Origin: Prevotella sp. UBA4217
GTDB taxonomy: Bacteria > Bacteroidota > Bacteroidia > Bacteroidales > Bacteroidaceae
Direction of reading: 5' to 3'
Length of the DNA stretch: 38,482 nt
Assembly (NCBI GenBank): GCA_002379425.1
Contig: DFTH01000008.1
Coordinates: forward strand, 1-38,482
In this document: positions 1-8,835 of the stretch, piece by piece
Position numbering within the stretch: position 1 is the first letter of the stretch
Layout: each line of letters opens with the position of its first letter
Made by a program: the position numbers and the translations under genes
Notes under the pieces: generated by a model
Databases searched by the model: none
Told to the model about the DNA's origin: nothing
The model's input: only the letters and a program-made list of their open reading frames with translations

Positions 1-55
1 TGCTAAAGTGCCTCTTATTTGTCGTGAATTGTTTGGCGGAATGGAAAACTTGTCG

Positions 56-63
56 TATCTTTG
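56..63 (+). promoter_or_regulatory. Bacteroidetes -7 promoter motif
   Basis: TATCTTTG matches the Bacteroidetes sigma-ABfr -7 consensus TAnnTTTG. It ends only 8 bases before the ATG at 72, so the expected transcript has a leader of a few bases at most. It also argues against the upstream in-frame ATG at 24, which lies ahead of the promoter. Confidence 0.6.
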
Positions 64-71
64 CACAGACC

Positions 72-1715
72 ATGAAGAGAGCATTGACATATAGTCTTTC
101 CTGCGTGTGCGCCCTGGTGTTGTTGATGGGCTGCGCGCGCGATGGCGCGCAGATGCGGGAGCAACTGTCGGCCCTGGAGCAGCGTAACAGCAGCGGTGAG
201 CCGATGGAGAACGACTCGCTGGCCGAGGCCCTCGTGGATTACTTCGACCGCCACGGCTCGGCCAACGAGCGCATGCGTGCCAAGTACATCCTCGGCCGTA
301 CCTACTACTGCCTGGGCGAACTCCCCCGCGCCCTGGAGACCTACATGGAGGCCGCCGACTGCGCCGACACCACCGCCGCCGACTGCGACTTCGCCAAACT
401 CAGCCGCATCCATGCCCAGAGCGCAGTGATTTTCAACCAACAGGTTCAGCCTCGCAGTCAGTTAAGGGAACTGAGGCTGGCTGAACATTATGCATGGAAG
501 GGTCTGGACACTCTGCAGGCTATAGAGTGCTATGCCCAACAAGCAGACGCATATTCTTTTTTGATGAACTCTGATTCTGCCATTTTAATTAAAGAGAATG
601 CTTCCATATTGTATAAGAATGTAGGCCATCAGGATTGGGCAGCCATGACTTTAGGATCAGTAATTAGGTCTTTAATTAAAAGAGGTGAAATCGAAAAGGC
701 CAAATTCTGTTGCCTTAATTATGAAACATGTTCAGGACTTTTTGATGATAATGGGAACATAGAGAAGGGGCGTGAGATCTATTATTCAATTAAAGGTGAC
801 TACTATTTAGCAACCCATCATTTGGACTCTGCCGAATATATGTTTAGGAAAGAACTTAGAGACGGTAAAGATTTGAATAACCAGATTGCTGGGTGCAGAG
901 GCTTGCAGAAAATATATGAACAGAAGAAAAACTCCGATTCCATCGCGAAATATGCCACTCTTTCGTATGAATTAAACGACTCTGCCTATTCCCTGGCAGA
1001 AATGCAGAATATTCAGAAGATGCAGGCATCATACAATTATAACCATCAAAAACAATTGGCTGAAGAGAGAAACAGAGATGTTCGAAATGCATATTTTATA
1101 ATTGGAATTATTGTCTTGATTATCTTTTTTGTTGCTTTGATAAGTTGGTTGTGGTTCCAGCACCATCAGATGGAAGATAAGTTGAAAGAAAGCCAGTATC
1201 AACAAACACAAAATCTTTTTGAACAAGCCCAGTCGGATTTAATGGAATTGCGGGAAAAGAATGCCTTTGCTTCAGACCTTATTATAGACAAAAGTAAGGA
1301 AATCGAAAGTTTAAAAATCCAGATAGCAGAATATCAGCGCAAACAGTCTGTTAGGGATTACGTAAATGTGGAAGATTTTCTGTTTACATCTCCAATAATT
1401 AAAGATCTGACAGATCTTTTGGAATGTAATCCTGTCCAGACAGCGACACAAGGTCAACTCAGGGAATTACGAAAAATGATAAATGAACTCATTCCAGATT
1501 TTTATGAGAAAGTTAATTTAAGACAGCCGCTGCGATCCGTGGAATATGATGTATGCCTTTTGATACGATGCCACTTTAGACCTTCTGCTATCAGCAAATT
1601 GCTTGGCAGGGATGATGCTTATATCTCTAACCTCAGGAAAGGAATTCTTTTTAAAGTATATGGTATTGCAGGCTCTCCAGGAGAATTAGACAAGCGAATC
1701 ATGCAAATCCGCTGA
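72..1715 (+). CDS. TPR lipoprotein/transmembrane regulator with C-terminal HTH
   Basis: This is a 547-residue protein of a type common in Bacteroidales. The N-terminus is a lipoprotein-like signal with lipobox LMGC (Cys21). A tetratricopeptide-like helical region fills roughly residues 50-330. One strong transmembrane helix follows at about 339-363, then a coiled coil at about 365-435. The C-terminal ~70 residues contain a helix-turn-helix-like stretch (AISKLLGRDDAYISNLRKG). The layout suggests a periplasmic TPR sensor joined through the membrane to a cytoplasmic DNA-binding module; the ligand and targets are not visible. I chose the ATG at 72 over the in-frame ATG at 24 because it gives a clean signal peptide and lies just after a TAnnTTTG promoter. 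The first ~350 coding bases are GC-rich with C/G-ending codons, while everything after about base 420 is AT-rich, as if the gene were mosaic. Confidence 0.75.
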   Translation: MKRALTYSLSCVCALVLLMGCARDGAQMREQLSALEQRNSSGEPMENDSLAEALVDYFDRHGSANERMRAKYILGRTYYCLGELPRALETYMEAADCADTTAADCDFAKLSRIHAQSAVIFNQQVQPRSQLRELRLAEHYAWKGLDTLQAIECYAQQADAYSFLMNSDSAILIKENASILYKNVGHQDWAAMTLGSVIRSLIKRGEIEKAKFCCLNYETCSGLFDDNGNIEKGREIYYSIKGDYYLATHHLDSAEYMFRKELRDGKDLNNQIAGCRGLQKIYEQKKNSDSIAKYATLSYELNDSAYSLAEMQNIQKMQASYNYNHQKQLAEERNRDVRNAYFIIGIIVLIIFFVALISWLWFQHHQMEDKLKESQYQQTQNLFEQAQSDLMELREKNAFASDLIIDKSKEIESLKIQIAEYQRKQSVRDYVNVEDFLFTSPIIKDLTDLLECNPVQTATQGQLRELRKMINELIPDFYEKVNLRQPLRSVEYDVCLLIRCHFRPSAISKLLGRDDAYISNLRKGILFKVYGIAGSPGELDKRIMQIR

Positions 1716-1770
1716 CCTCTAAGTTGATGCAAAAAAACACTGATTCGTTGGCTAATTCAGAGAAAAGATG

Positions 1771-1778
1771 TACCTTTG
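1771..1778 (+). promoter_or_regulatory. -7 promoter motif for the O-acetylation cluster
   Basis: TACCTTTG matches TAnnTTTG, with a -33-like TTG at 1748-1750, a 20-base spacer. It lies 28 bases before the SGNH gene and probably drives the four-gene run to 6600. Confidence 0.6.
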
Positions 1779-1806
1779 CGGCTGTTTTTAAAATATACAC
1801 GCACGA

Positions 1807-2616
1807 ATGAAACTCTTTCTCACACTGGCCATATCCTTATTCACGACATTGACGGCTGTTGCCGGACAGCCACTTCATGTGGTGATCCTCGGTGACTCCA
1901 ACACCTGGATTGGCGGCGACGACTGTGACAAGCCCCAAGGATGGAACAAGTGGTTCAAAGACGCCATACAGCCCACCAGTTGCAGGAGTTATGCACGCAG
2001 CGGAGCCACCTGGACCAACACCCCCAAGACACGCAGGAACACCCGTGAGAATATTGGAGTACTCGGTAACGACAACGTAATCTACAACCAGATATGCCGC
2101 TTGCAGGAGGCTGTAGATAGCGGAGTCCAGAGCCGGCCCCAACTCATCCTGATCATGGCGGGTACCAATGACGCCTGGTTCCTGAAGTCCAGGCCAAAGG
2201 CATTTGCCAAGACCGCCTGTGAAGTATTCTCCACGGAGGGCAGTACGATAACCGACCGCCCTGTCCATGATATCCTCACCCTGGCAGAGTCCGTCCGCTA
2301 CGGTTGTGAACTACTAAGAGCCGCTTATCCCGATGCACGGATCATCCTGCTCACGCCACTACAGTCTGTAGCAGCAGGAAGAGACCCTATCACCAAAGCA
2401 GGAGATATCATCGCATGCTGTGCCCATCGGATGAGCCTCCCCGTGATCCGGCTCGACAAGGAGGGAGGCATCGATGCCACCCAGGAGAAGGAGCACTATA
2501 GCATGACGACCGACGGTACCCACACCTCAGAACAAGGAGCCCGCCACATAGGTGCACTCATTGCCAAACGGATTGGCACCTTATGGCAACAGGACAATCC
2601 AGTCACCCGACCATAA
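1807..2616 (+). CDS. Secreted SGNH/GDSL-family hydrolase
   Basis: A 269-residue protein with an N-terminal signal peptide (about residues 1-20). The SGNH blocks are visible: block I GDSN with nucleophile Ser31, block III GTND with Asn121, and block V DGTH with Asp236 and His239. Such enzymes are esterases, often acting on acetyl groups of polysaccharides. It is the first gene of a run with an MBOAT acyltransferase and two DHHW proteins (16-base gap to the MBOAT gene), so removal or remodelling of O-acetyl groups on an exported glycan is a reasonable inference. The family is broad (lipase, acetylxylan esterase and others), so the substrate cannot be named from sequence. Confidence 0.85.
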   Translation: MKLFLTLAISLFTTLTAVAGQPLHVVILGDSNTWIGGDDCDKPQGWNKWFKDAIQPTSCRSYARSGATWTNTPKTRRNTRENIGVLGNDNVIYNQICRLQEAVDSGVQSRPQLILIMAGTNDAWFLKSRPKAFAKTACEVFSTEGSTITDRPVHDILTLAESVRYGCELLRAAYPDARIILLTPLQSVAAGRDPITKAGDIIACCAHRMSLPVIRLDKEGGIDATQEKEHYSMTTDGTHTSEQGARHIGALIAKRIGTLWQQDNPVTRP

Positions 2617-2631
2617 ATCCTACAGACAGCC

Positions 2632-4080
2632 ATGGTATTCTCCGACCTGTTCTTCCTCTTCGTCTTCCTGCCAGCGTTCGCCTTGTGCTACCTGACGGCC
2701 ACCTGGCTCGACAGACTGTTGTCGCCAGATGCCATGAGGCGCAGCCACACGTCGCAGAACACCATACTGGTGCTCTTCTCCCTGATCTTCTATGCCTGGG
2801 GAGAACCCGTCTATGTGTTCCTGATGCTCTTCTGCGTACTACTGAACTACCTGACAGGCCTGGGCATCGACAGACTGACGGGTGGTGCGCGGCGATGGGC
2901 ACTCATCGGCGGACTGACTGGGAATATCCTGATCCTGGGCACCTTCAAGTACCTGGGCTTCTTTGCCCAGCAACTGACCGCCATCGGCATCCCTGTGGCA
3001 GACCCAGGGATATCCCTGCCCATCGGTATCAGTTTCTACACATTCCAGTCGATCTCCTATCTCATCGATGTGTATCGCCGCGAGGCTCCTGTGCAGCGCC
3101 GTTTCGGCAACCTCCTGCTCTACATCTCCATGTTCCCGCAACTCATCGCGGGACCTATCGTACGCTATAACACCGTGGCAAGGGAGATCAGCAGCCGCCA
3201 CGTGACCTCGCGCGACCTCGCCGACGGCATCTACCGTTTTATGATCGGTCTTGGCAAGAAGGTGATTCTCGCTAACCAACTGTCTGAGATTTCCGACCAG
3301 TTCCTGGCTGGCGGCATGCAGGACCTGACCACCACGGGGGCCTGGACAGGCATCATCGCCTTCACCCTGCAGATCTACTTCGACTTCTCCGGCTATTCCG
3401 ACATGGCCATCGGCCTGGGGCGCTGCATGGGCTTCCATTTCAACGAGAACTTCCGCCACCCCTACTGCTGCAACTCCATCACCGACTTCTGGCGGCGCTG
3501 GCATATCTCCCTCGGCAGTTTCTTCCGCGACTATGTGTATATTCCCATGGGCGGCAACCGCCGGCACCAGGCAGTGAACATCCTCGTGGTATGGTTCCTC
3601 ACGGGTATGTGGCACGGAGCCAGTTGGAACTTCATCATCTGGGGCGTCTATTTCGGCCTCATCGTGACACTGGAGAAATACACACTCCTACGCGTACAAC
3701 AATATATACCAGCGCCCCTGCTTCACCTCTACAGCCTGGCCCTGGTGGTCATCGGCTGGGGAATCTTCTACTTCGACGACAGCAACCGGATGATCAGGTT
3801 CTTCGAGATTGCCTTCGGACAGGTAGGCTCCCTCCATGACTTCGTGACGATTACCGCCCTGACAGACAACTGCTGGCTGTGGGTCGTCTGCATGCTGTTC
3901 TGCATGCCCATCCGCAGTGGCGTAGAGAACCTGCTCCAGCGATGGACCACCGATGGCAGTGCACTGCATGGAACGGTCATGCTCTGCTCACGTCTTCTCA
4001 TCTCTGTCGTACTGCTCGTACTCAGCGTGTCGCTCCTGGTAGGAGCCACCAACAACGCATTTATCTATACCCGATTCTGA
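2632..4080 (+). CDS. MBOAT-family O-acyltransferase (AlgI-like)
   Basis: A 482-residue polytopic membrane protein of the membrane-bound O-acyltransferase family. The diagnostic central region is present: NFRHPYCCNSITDFWRRWHI, then the FRDYVYIPMGGN stretch, then TGMWHGASWNF, whose His328 corresponds to the invariant MBOAT histidine. In AlgI/DltB-type systems this protein passes acyl groups, usually acetyl, across the inner membrane to periplasmic acetyltransferases that decorate a polysaccharide. Here the partners would be the two DHHW proteins directly downstream (2-base gap to the first). The start follows the SGNH gene by 16 bases. Family assignment is firm; the glycan acceptor is unknown. 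Confidence 0.93.
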   Translation: MVFSDLFFLFVFLPAFALCYLTATWLDRLLSPDAMRRSHTSQNTILVLFSLIFYAWGEPVYVFLMLFCVLLNYLTGLGIDRLTGGARRWALIGGLTGNILILGTFKYLGFFAQQLTAIGIPVADPGISLPIGISFYTFQSISYLIDVYRREAPVQRRFGNLLLYISMFPQLIAGPIVRYNTVAREISSRHVTSRDLADGIYRFMIGLGKKVILANQLSEISDQFLAGGMQDLTTTGAWTGIIAFTLQIYFDFSGYSDMAIGLGRCMGFHFNENFRHPYCCNSITDFWRRWHISLGSFFRDYVYIPMGGNRRHQAVNILVVWFLTGMWHGASWNFIIWGVYFGLIVTLEKYTLLRVQQYIPAPLLHLYSLALVVIGWGIFYFDDSNRMIRFFEIAFGQVGSLHDFVTITALTDNCWLWVVCMLFCMPIRSGVENLLQRWTTDGSALHGTVMLCSRLLISVVLLVLSVSLLVGATNNAFIYTRF

Positions 4081-4082
4081 TT

Positions 4083-5168
4083 ATGACAGCCGCAAAGACC
4101 ACATATCGCCCAATGAAATGGATGCTCTGCATCCTGTTGTCGTTCGTATCCCTTAGCATCTCTGTCCCGACCTCCTCTGCCCAGGAGGTGCGCCGTGTCC
4201 GCAATGGCATCATCCTTGTCGATACGGGCAGGAACGTGCGTGCCATCGAACCGTTCAAGGGAAACTACGACAATGGTACAGCATACGCAGCCATCGTGAA
4301 CAAATACAAGCGCACGTTCCCCGACGTGAACGTCTATTGCATGGTCATCCCCAATGCCGTGGCCTTCTACTGCCCCGACACCGCCAAGACATGGACGGAG
4401 GCGGAACAGCCTGCCATCAGGCATATCCTCTCCCAACTGTCGGCCGACGTGAAGGCCGTGGATATCCTCGACACCCTCCAGACGCATGTGGAGGAACCCA
4501 TCTACTCGCGCACCGACCACCACTGGGCCCCGTTGGGTGCCTACTATGCCGCCCGCCGCTTCGCAGAGGTGGCGGCAGTACCCTTCGCCGACCTGTCGGA
4601 ATACGAGCCCCGCGTCATCCACGACTATGTGGGCAGCATGTTCACCTTCTCGCGAGACAAAGCCGTGAAGAATGCCCCTGAGGACTTTGTCTATTACGTG
4701 CCCCGTACGGATTTCTCAGCCTCCCGCATTACCTACAGGAAGATGTCACAACGGGTAGGCCGTAAGCGCAAGCGCCGCACCATCAGTTGGCTCACCGCCA
4801 GCGAACCGGAACCCTTCACCTTCTTCCGCGACTATGAGGACGGCAGCAGTGCCGCCTACTGCACGTTCATGGGCGGAGACACCAATACCACGAGCGTCGT
4901 CACGCACTTCCAGAATGGCCGCCGCCTGCTGATCCTCAAGGACAGTTATGGCAACGCCCTGCCATCCAACCTCTTCTCCTCGTTTGAGGAGATCCATGTC
5001 GTCGATTGCCGCTATTTCCTTCAGAACATGGTTGACTTCGTCAAGGACCATGCCATCACCGACATCCTCTTTGCCAACAACCTGATCCACGCCTCCGCGG
5101 CAAAGACGACACAGGCCTACGAACGATACCTGACCCAAAACCCTGCCACGCGCCATGAGATTCAGTAA
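4083..5168 (+). CDS. DHHW-motif protein, AlgJ/AlgX-like acetylation partner (short paralog)
   Basis: A 361-residue protein with a signal-peptide-like N-terminus. It has the DHHW signature (Asp145-His146-His147-Trp148 in RTDHHWAPLGAYYAA) and a later LKDSYGNALPS stretch resembling the serine motif of AlgJ/AlgX SGNH-like acetyltransferases. DHHW proteins are usually found next to MBOAT genes and probably transfer acetyl groups to an exported polysaccharide. I chose the ATG at 4083, two bases after the MBOAT stop; the longer upstream reading overlaps the MBOAT gene and lacks a signal. It is clearly paralogous to the next gene but lacks that gene's N-terminal FPEFTAEKL..SWFSD section. Its 3' end overlaps the next gene by 14 bases. 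Confidence 0.85.
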   Translation: MTAAKTTYRPMKWMLCILLSFVSLSISVPTSSAQEVRRVRNGIILVDTGRNVRAIEPFKGNYDNGTAYAAIVNKYKRTFPDVNVYCMVIPNAVAFYCPDTAKTWTEAEQPAIRHILSQLSADVKAVDILDTLQTHVEEPIYSRTDHHWAPLGAYYAARRFAEVAAVPFADLSEYEPRVIHDYVGSMFTFSRDKAVKNAPEDFVYYVPRTDFSASRITYRKMSQRVGRKRKRRTISWLTASEPEPFTFFRDYEDGSSAAYCTFMGGDTNTTSVVTHFQNGRRLLILKDSYGNALPSNLFSSFEEIHVVDCRYFLQNMVDFVKDHAITDILFANNLIHASAAKTTQAYERYLTQNPATRHEIQ

Positions 5169-6600
5169 GACCTATACCATCCTCTTCGGACTGCTCTTTG
5201 CGACCTTTGCCGTCGTATTCAACACCTTCCCACGGAGCACGTTCTCTGAACTGGAGAAGCGTGAACTGGCCACCTTCCCGGAGTTTACGGCAGAGAAACT
5301 GTTCAACGGGTCATTCACCAGCGAGGTATCGTCGTGGTTCAGCGACAGCGAGCCCTTCCGCGACCGTTTCATGGCACTGAGCATGAAGGTGAAGGACCTG
5401 ATCCGCCTGAACACAGGCGAAGAGCATATCACCTTCCACGCCGCCGAGCCAGAAGAAAGCCTAGGAGAACTAGGAAACCTAAGAGAACTAGGAGAACTAG
5501 AAACCCCAGACTCCACCAGTAACTACGAGAACCAGGTCAATGCCGACGAGAATGCCAAAATCGCCAATGCCGGCATCATCATCGTCGGCTCAGGCGAGAA
5601 GGTCCGTGCCCTCATGGCCTTCGGTGGCACTGGCAGAGGGTGCGTGGGCTATGCCGAGGCAGCCAACAAGTATAAGGAGACGTTCCCCGACGTGAACGTC
5701 TATTGCATGGTCATCCCCACCTCCGTGGAATACTATTGCCCTGAGAAGATGCGGCGGCGCACCAATCCCCAGCGCCCCACCATCGACAACGTGATCCGCC
5801 ACCTCTCTCCCGAGGTGAGGCCCGTGGACATCTATGAGACACTGGGCCGACATGCCAGCGAGGACATCTACCTACGCACCGACCACCACTGGGCACCCCT
5901 CGGTGCCTTCTATGCCGCAGAGACGTTCGCACAGGTGGCCGGCGTGCCCTTCCGCCAGTTGGACAGTTACGACCGTAAGGTGGTACACGGCTACGTGGGC
6001 AGCATGTATGGCTATTCCAAGGACATCTCCATCAAGGAGGCACCCGAGGACTTCGTCTATTACGTACCCCGCGACGTGACCTATACCACGACCTATATCG
6101 ACTACAAGATTGACGAGAACTACCGTGTCATCGGCATGGGGCGCCCCTATAGGAGCGTCTTCTTCTACAAATACAAGGACGCCAGCGGCGGTGCCTACTG
6201 CACCTTCATGGGCAGCGACACCAAGATCACCCACGTGAGGACCTCCACCCACAACGGACGGCGGCTGCTCATCCTGAAGGACAGTTTCGGCAATGCCCTG
6301 CCCGGCTATCTGTTCTATTCCTTCGAGGATATCCACGTGATCGACTCACGCTACTTCACGAAGAACATGGTGGAATATGTCAGGGACAACCAGATCACCG
6401 ACATTCTCTTTGCCAACAACATCTTTAAGGCATATTCCAGTTACACATACTCCAAGTATGTGAAGTTCCTGACCCAGACCAACGGCATACAGAAACCTGT
6501 CAAAAGCACCGACAGCACCACCGTCGGCAACACAGTCCATCCCGACAGTACGCTCACTCCGGCAGTCACTCCTGCGGCAACGGACTCCGTGGCCCGATAG
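5155..6600 (+). CDS. DHHW-motif protein, AlgJ/AlgX-like acetylation partner (long paralog)
   Basis: A 481-residue paralog of the preceding protein. Residues 1-20 form a membrane anchor or uncleaved signal. The following ~70 residues (TFPEFTAEKLFNGSF, then FSDSEPFRDRF) resemble the N-terminal region of AlgJ/AlgX-like proteins. A low-complexity linker (about residues 100-120) is encoded by a 9-bp tandem repeat. The catalytic-type domain has Asp243-His244-His245-Trp246 and a later LKDSFGNALPG stretch. The Ser/Thr/Pro-rich C-terminal ~40 residues look like a flexible tail. It starts inside the end of the upstream gene, so translation is probably coupled. It ends 3 bases from the convergent AsmA-like gene. 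Role as a periplasmic O-acetyltransferase partner of the MBOAT protein is inferred from family and context. Confidence 0.85.
   Translation: MRFSKTYTILFGLLFATFAVVFNTFPRSTFSELEKRELATFPEFTAEKLFNGSFTSEVSSWFSDSEPFRDRFMALSMKVKDLIRLNTGEEHITFHAAEPEESLGELGNLRELGELETPDSTSNYENQVNADENAKIANAGIIIVGSGEKVRALMAFGGTGRGCVGYAEAANKYKETFPDVNVYCMVIPTSVEYYCPEKMRRRTNPQRPTIDNVIRHLSPEVRPVDIYETLGRHASEDIYLRTDHHWAPLGAFYAAETFAQVAGVPFRQLDSYDRKVVHGYVGSMYGYSKDISIKEAPEDFVYYVPRDVTYTTTYIDYKIDENYRVIGMGRPYRSVFFYKYKDASGGAYCTFMGSDTKITHVRTSTHNGRRLLILKDSFGNALPGYLFYSFEDIHVIDSRYFTKNMVEYVRDNQITDILFANNIFKAYSSYTYSKYVKFLTQTNGIQKPVKSTDSTTVGNTVHPDSTLTPAVTPAATDSVAR
5461..5505 (+). repeat. 9-bp CTAG-headed tandem repeat inside a coding linker
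   Basis: Five consecutive 9-base units with consensus CTAGGAGAA (ctaggagaa, ctaggaaac, ctaagagaa, ctaggagaa, ctagaaacc). The period is exactly three codons, so it stays in frame and encodes an LGE/LGN/LRE-type linker in the long DHHW protein. The neighbouring paralog has no such insert. Confidence 0.85.
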
Positions 6601-6603
6601 GGA

Positions 6604-8583
6604 CTAATCCTGGGATTTCTTCTTTTTGAACAGTCGCTTGAAGAAAGACTCCTTCTTCTCGCCAGACTCTTTCTTCTTAGATTCCTTCTCGCCAGAATCC
6701 TTCTTCTTGAAGAGATTCCCCAACTTCAACTTCATCTTGGGCTTCACCTTGAGGTCACTCATCTTGTCCATATCGGTGAAGGAGAAGTCGCATGCCCAGT
6801 CAAGGCCCTTGTTCTGCTGACTGACGTTACCCTCCACCAGCACACCATTACTCTTGATATCCACCAGCAGATTCTTCACCTTGACACCTTTGTAACTGGC
6901 CTCATAGACCGTGGCCTTCACATCGCCGATGGGCGCCTTGCCACCACCATTCTTCTTGCGGACCAGGGCTGTGCGCTTCTTGTCGATATCCACCTTAAAC
7001 GTGGCGTTCACTCCCACATTGCCGATATCCTTCATGCTCAGCACCTTTCCCAGTTGGAAGTTCTTGGTATCTACCTTGCCCGTCACGTAATGGGTATCGT
7101 CGTTGTGGGCAAAGAAGAAGTCCAACTTACCGGCAGCCGTACCGATGACGCCCTTGAACTCCTCACGCCGATAGGGGATATGGACGGTTCCCGTATAGGT
7201 GATATCACCTAAGCCCTCCAGTTGCTTCATCATCAGTTTCTTACCCGTGAACTGGTTGATGATCTCCTGGGTCACCTTGCCCCTGGCCTTCATCTTCTTC
7301 ACGTTGAAGCGGATATCCAGGGCCTCCTTCTTCTTCAGATGCTGGATGCCCCCATTGGCAGCGATCGTCAACCGCTTGTCGGGCGTGTGCACATCGATGT
7401 CCTTGAACACGAGCGTCGTGTCCGTCCCACTGAACACCACGCTCAACTCCAGGGGCATCTTGAAGTTCTTCAGCACGGGTGCAAAGGGCCGCGAGATGTC
7501 CTTCAACTGCGCCTTGCCCTTGATGACGGAGGTCTGGAAGGAGAACTTGCGCCCTTCCTTCTTGCTGGGCAGCACGATTGAGGCGCTGTCAAACTTCAGC
7601 ACGGTGCTCTCCTGCTGCACGGTGATGTCGCGCAGTATCGCCCGCTTCTTCGTGGCACCCACAAAGAACCGGAAGTCCTTCACATTGAAACCCGTTACGG
7701 AGTCTCTTGCCACGAATTCCGTCATCTGCGCATGCACAGAGTCCTTGGCAAGATAGTCGATGGTCATCTTCATGTTGGCAGTCACATCGAGATGCCCCAC
7801 GTCGAAGAAGCCCCGCTTGGGCTTTTTCGCGTTCTTGCGCGGCTTGTGGTTGTCGATGGCGAAGTGCAGGTCACCGACCGTCACATCATGCTTGTCGCCT
7901 TTTTCCGCATAATGTATGCTGCCCAACCTGAACTTGGCCGTCTGCGGCCCTTTCTTCGTCACCATTTCCCACTGCCCCTGCAGTCCCTTCAGTTGGCCAG
8001 AGGCTTTTCTGAGCCACCCTTTGTCGAAGGTCACCTCGTCGAGCGACACCTTATTGTCATTGTAGAGCACCTCTACCTTGGCCAGCCTGAAGTGATGCAC
8101 GTCCAACGTCATCGGATCCTTCTTCTTGCCGACGGTATCCTGCTGCACAGAATCCTTCTTGGCAGACTTGTCTTTCTTGAAGGCGTCGATGACGAACTGG
8201 TAGTTGGCCGTGCCGTCCTTTGGCTTGAGGAGTTTTGCCCTGACGCCCTCAATGTCTGCCTTCGAGACGGTCACCTTCCTGGCCATCAACTCGCGGAGAT
8301 TGAGGCTTACCGACAGGAGGTCGAGTTCGAGCATCTTCCGCTTCTCCTGGTCTTCCACCTCCAGCCCTTTCAGGTTAATCTCCTGCGTGAATACGTTCAC
8401 GCTCACGTCGTCGATCTTCACGCGCGTCTGCAACTTCTCCTCCAGTCGTTCCGTGGCCACCCGGAGGATTTTGTTCTGCACAGTCTGGGTATTGAGCAGC
8501 ACAGCGGCCAGCAGCAGTAATACCAACAGCAGCCCGACGGTGCCGCCAATGACTTTCAGTAGGATTGATAGAGTCTTCTTCAC
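6604..8583 (-). CDS. AsmA/TamB-like inner-membrane-anchored protein
   Basis: About 659 residues. The N-terminus is a single membrane anchor (about residues 8-30, LLLVLLLLAAVLL). It is followed by an AsmA-type opening in which beta-rich segments begin (ATERLEEKLQTRVKIDDVSV, then INLKGLEVED). The rest is long, beta-rich and repetitive. The last ~35 residues are a Lys/Glu/Ser-rich tail (KKKESGEKKESFFKRLFKKK). AsmA-like proteins span the periplasm and are implicated in outer-membrane lipid transport. I chose the GTG at 8583 because the longer TTG start at 8619 lies inside the promoter motif at 8617-8624 and would put a charged stretch ahead of the anchor. GTG is a minority start codon, so the exact start is less certain than the family. 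Confidence 0.75.
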   Translation of the reverse strand: MKKTLSILLKVIGGTVGLLLVLLLLAAVLLNTQTVQNKILRVATERLEEKLQTRVKIDDVSVNVFTQEINLKGLEVEDQEKRKMLELDLLSVSLNLRELMARKVTVSKADIEGVRAKLLKPKDGTANYQFVIDAFKKDKSAKKDSVQQDTVGKKKDPMTLDVHHFRLAKVEVLYNDNKVSLDEVTFDKGWLRKASGQLKGLQGQWEMVTKKGPQTAKFRLGSIHYAEKGDKHDVTVGDLHFAIDNHKPRKNAKKPKRGFFDVGHLDVTANMKMTIDYLAKDSVHAQMTEFVARDSVTGFNVKDFRFFVGATKKRAILRDITVQQESTVLKFDSASIVLPSKKEGRKFSFQTSVIKGKAQLKDISRPFAPVLKNFKMPLELSVVFSGTDTTLVFKDIDVHTPDKRLTIAANGGIQHLKKKEALDIRFNVKKMKARGKVTQEIINQFTGKKLMMKQLEGLGDITYTGTVHIPYRREEFKGVIGTAAGKLDFFFAHNDDTHYVTGKVDTKNFQLGKVLSMKDIGNVGVNATFKVDIDKKRTALVRKKNGGGKAPIGDVKATVYEASYKGVKVKNLLVDIKSNGVLVEGNVSQQNKGLDWACDFSFTDMDKMSDLKVKPKMKLKLGNLFKKKDSGEKESKKKESGEKKESFFKRLFKKKKSQD

Positions 8584-8616
8584 AATGCAAAGGGTCCTTA
8601 GTTTATATTTCCGCTG

Positions 8617-8624
8617 CAAAGTTA
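8617..8624 (-). promoter_or_regulatory. -7 promoter motif for the AsmA-like gene
   Basis: On the minus strand this reads TAACTTTG, matching TAnnTTTG, 33 bases upstream of the GTG start at 8583. Confidence 0.55.
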
Positions 8625-8709
8625 CGGAATATTTTCTGAATCCACAATGCTTTTGCCAAGAACTATCACTTTATTTGAAGTTTATGACATCCTTTTGTCG
8701 ATTCCCAAG

Positions 8710-8813
8710 GCCTGGGACCAGAATGAGAAGGCACTTTACGAACGTGAGGAGCCTCTTTAGAAACGTGAGGAGCCTCCTCATTCCAGAAAACAGCCTTCCT
8801 ATTCCAGAAAAGT
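8710..8813 (-). repeat. Degenerate 21-bp tandem array, intergenic
   Basis: About five units with a period of exactly 21 bases: aacgtgagga recurs at 8741 and 8762, and ttccagaaaa at 8781 and 8802, each with gcct-type unit boundaries. Read on the minus strand, it forms an open frame of 7-residue repeats (RLFSGMR, RLLTFLK, RLLTFVK). There is no promoter or ribosome-binding site for that frame, so I list it as a repeat. It sits in the 347-base gap between the AsmA-like gene and fur. Confidence 0.75.
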
Positions 8814-8819
8814 GCCTCT

Positions 8820-8835
8820 CGCGCGTGTGCGCGCG
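8820..8835. other. Alternating CG/TG palindrome (Z-DNA or hairpin prone)
   Basis: CGCGCG-TGTG-CGCGCG is a strictly alternating pyrimidine/purine tract that is also a perfect 6-bp inverted repeat with a 4-base loop. It directly abuts the 21-bp tandem array. Structural behaviour is inference from composition. Confidence 0.6.

Noticed and set aside
8710..8813. Possible CRISPR array
   Set aside because: Units are directly adjacent 21-base tandem repeats with no spacers and no cas genes nearby.
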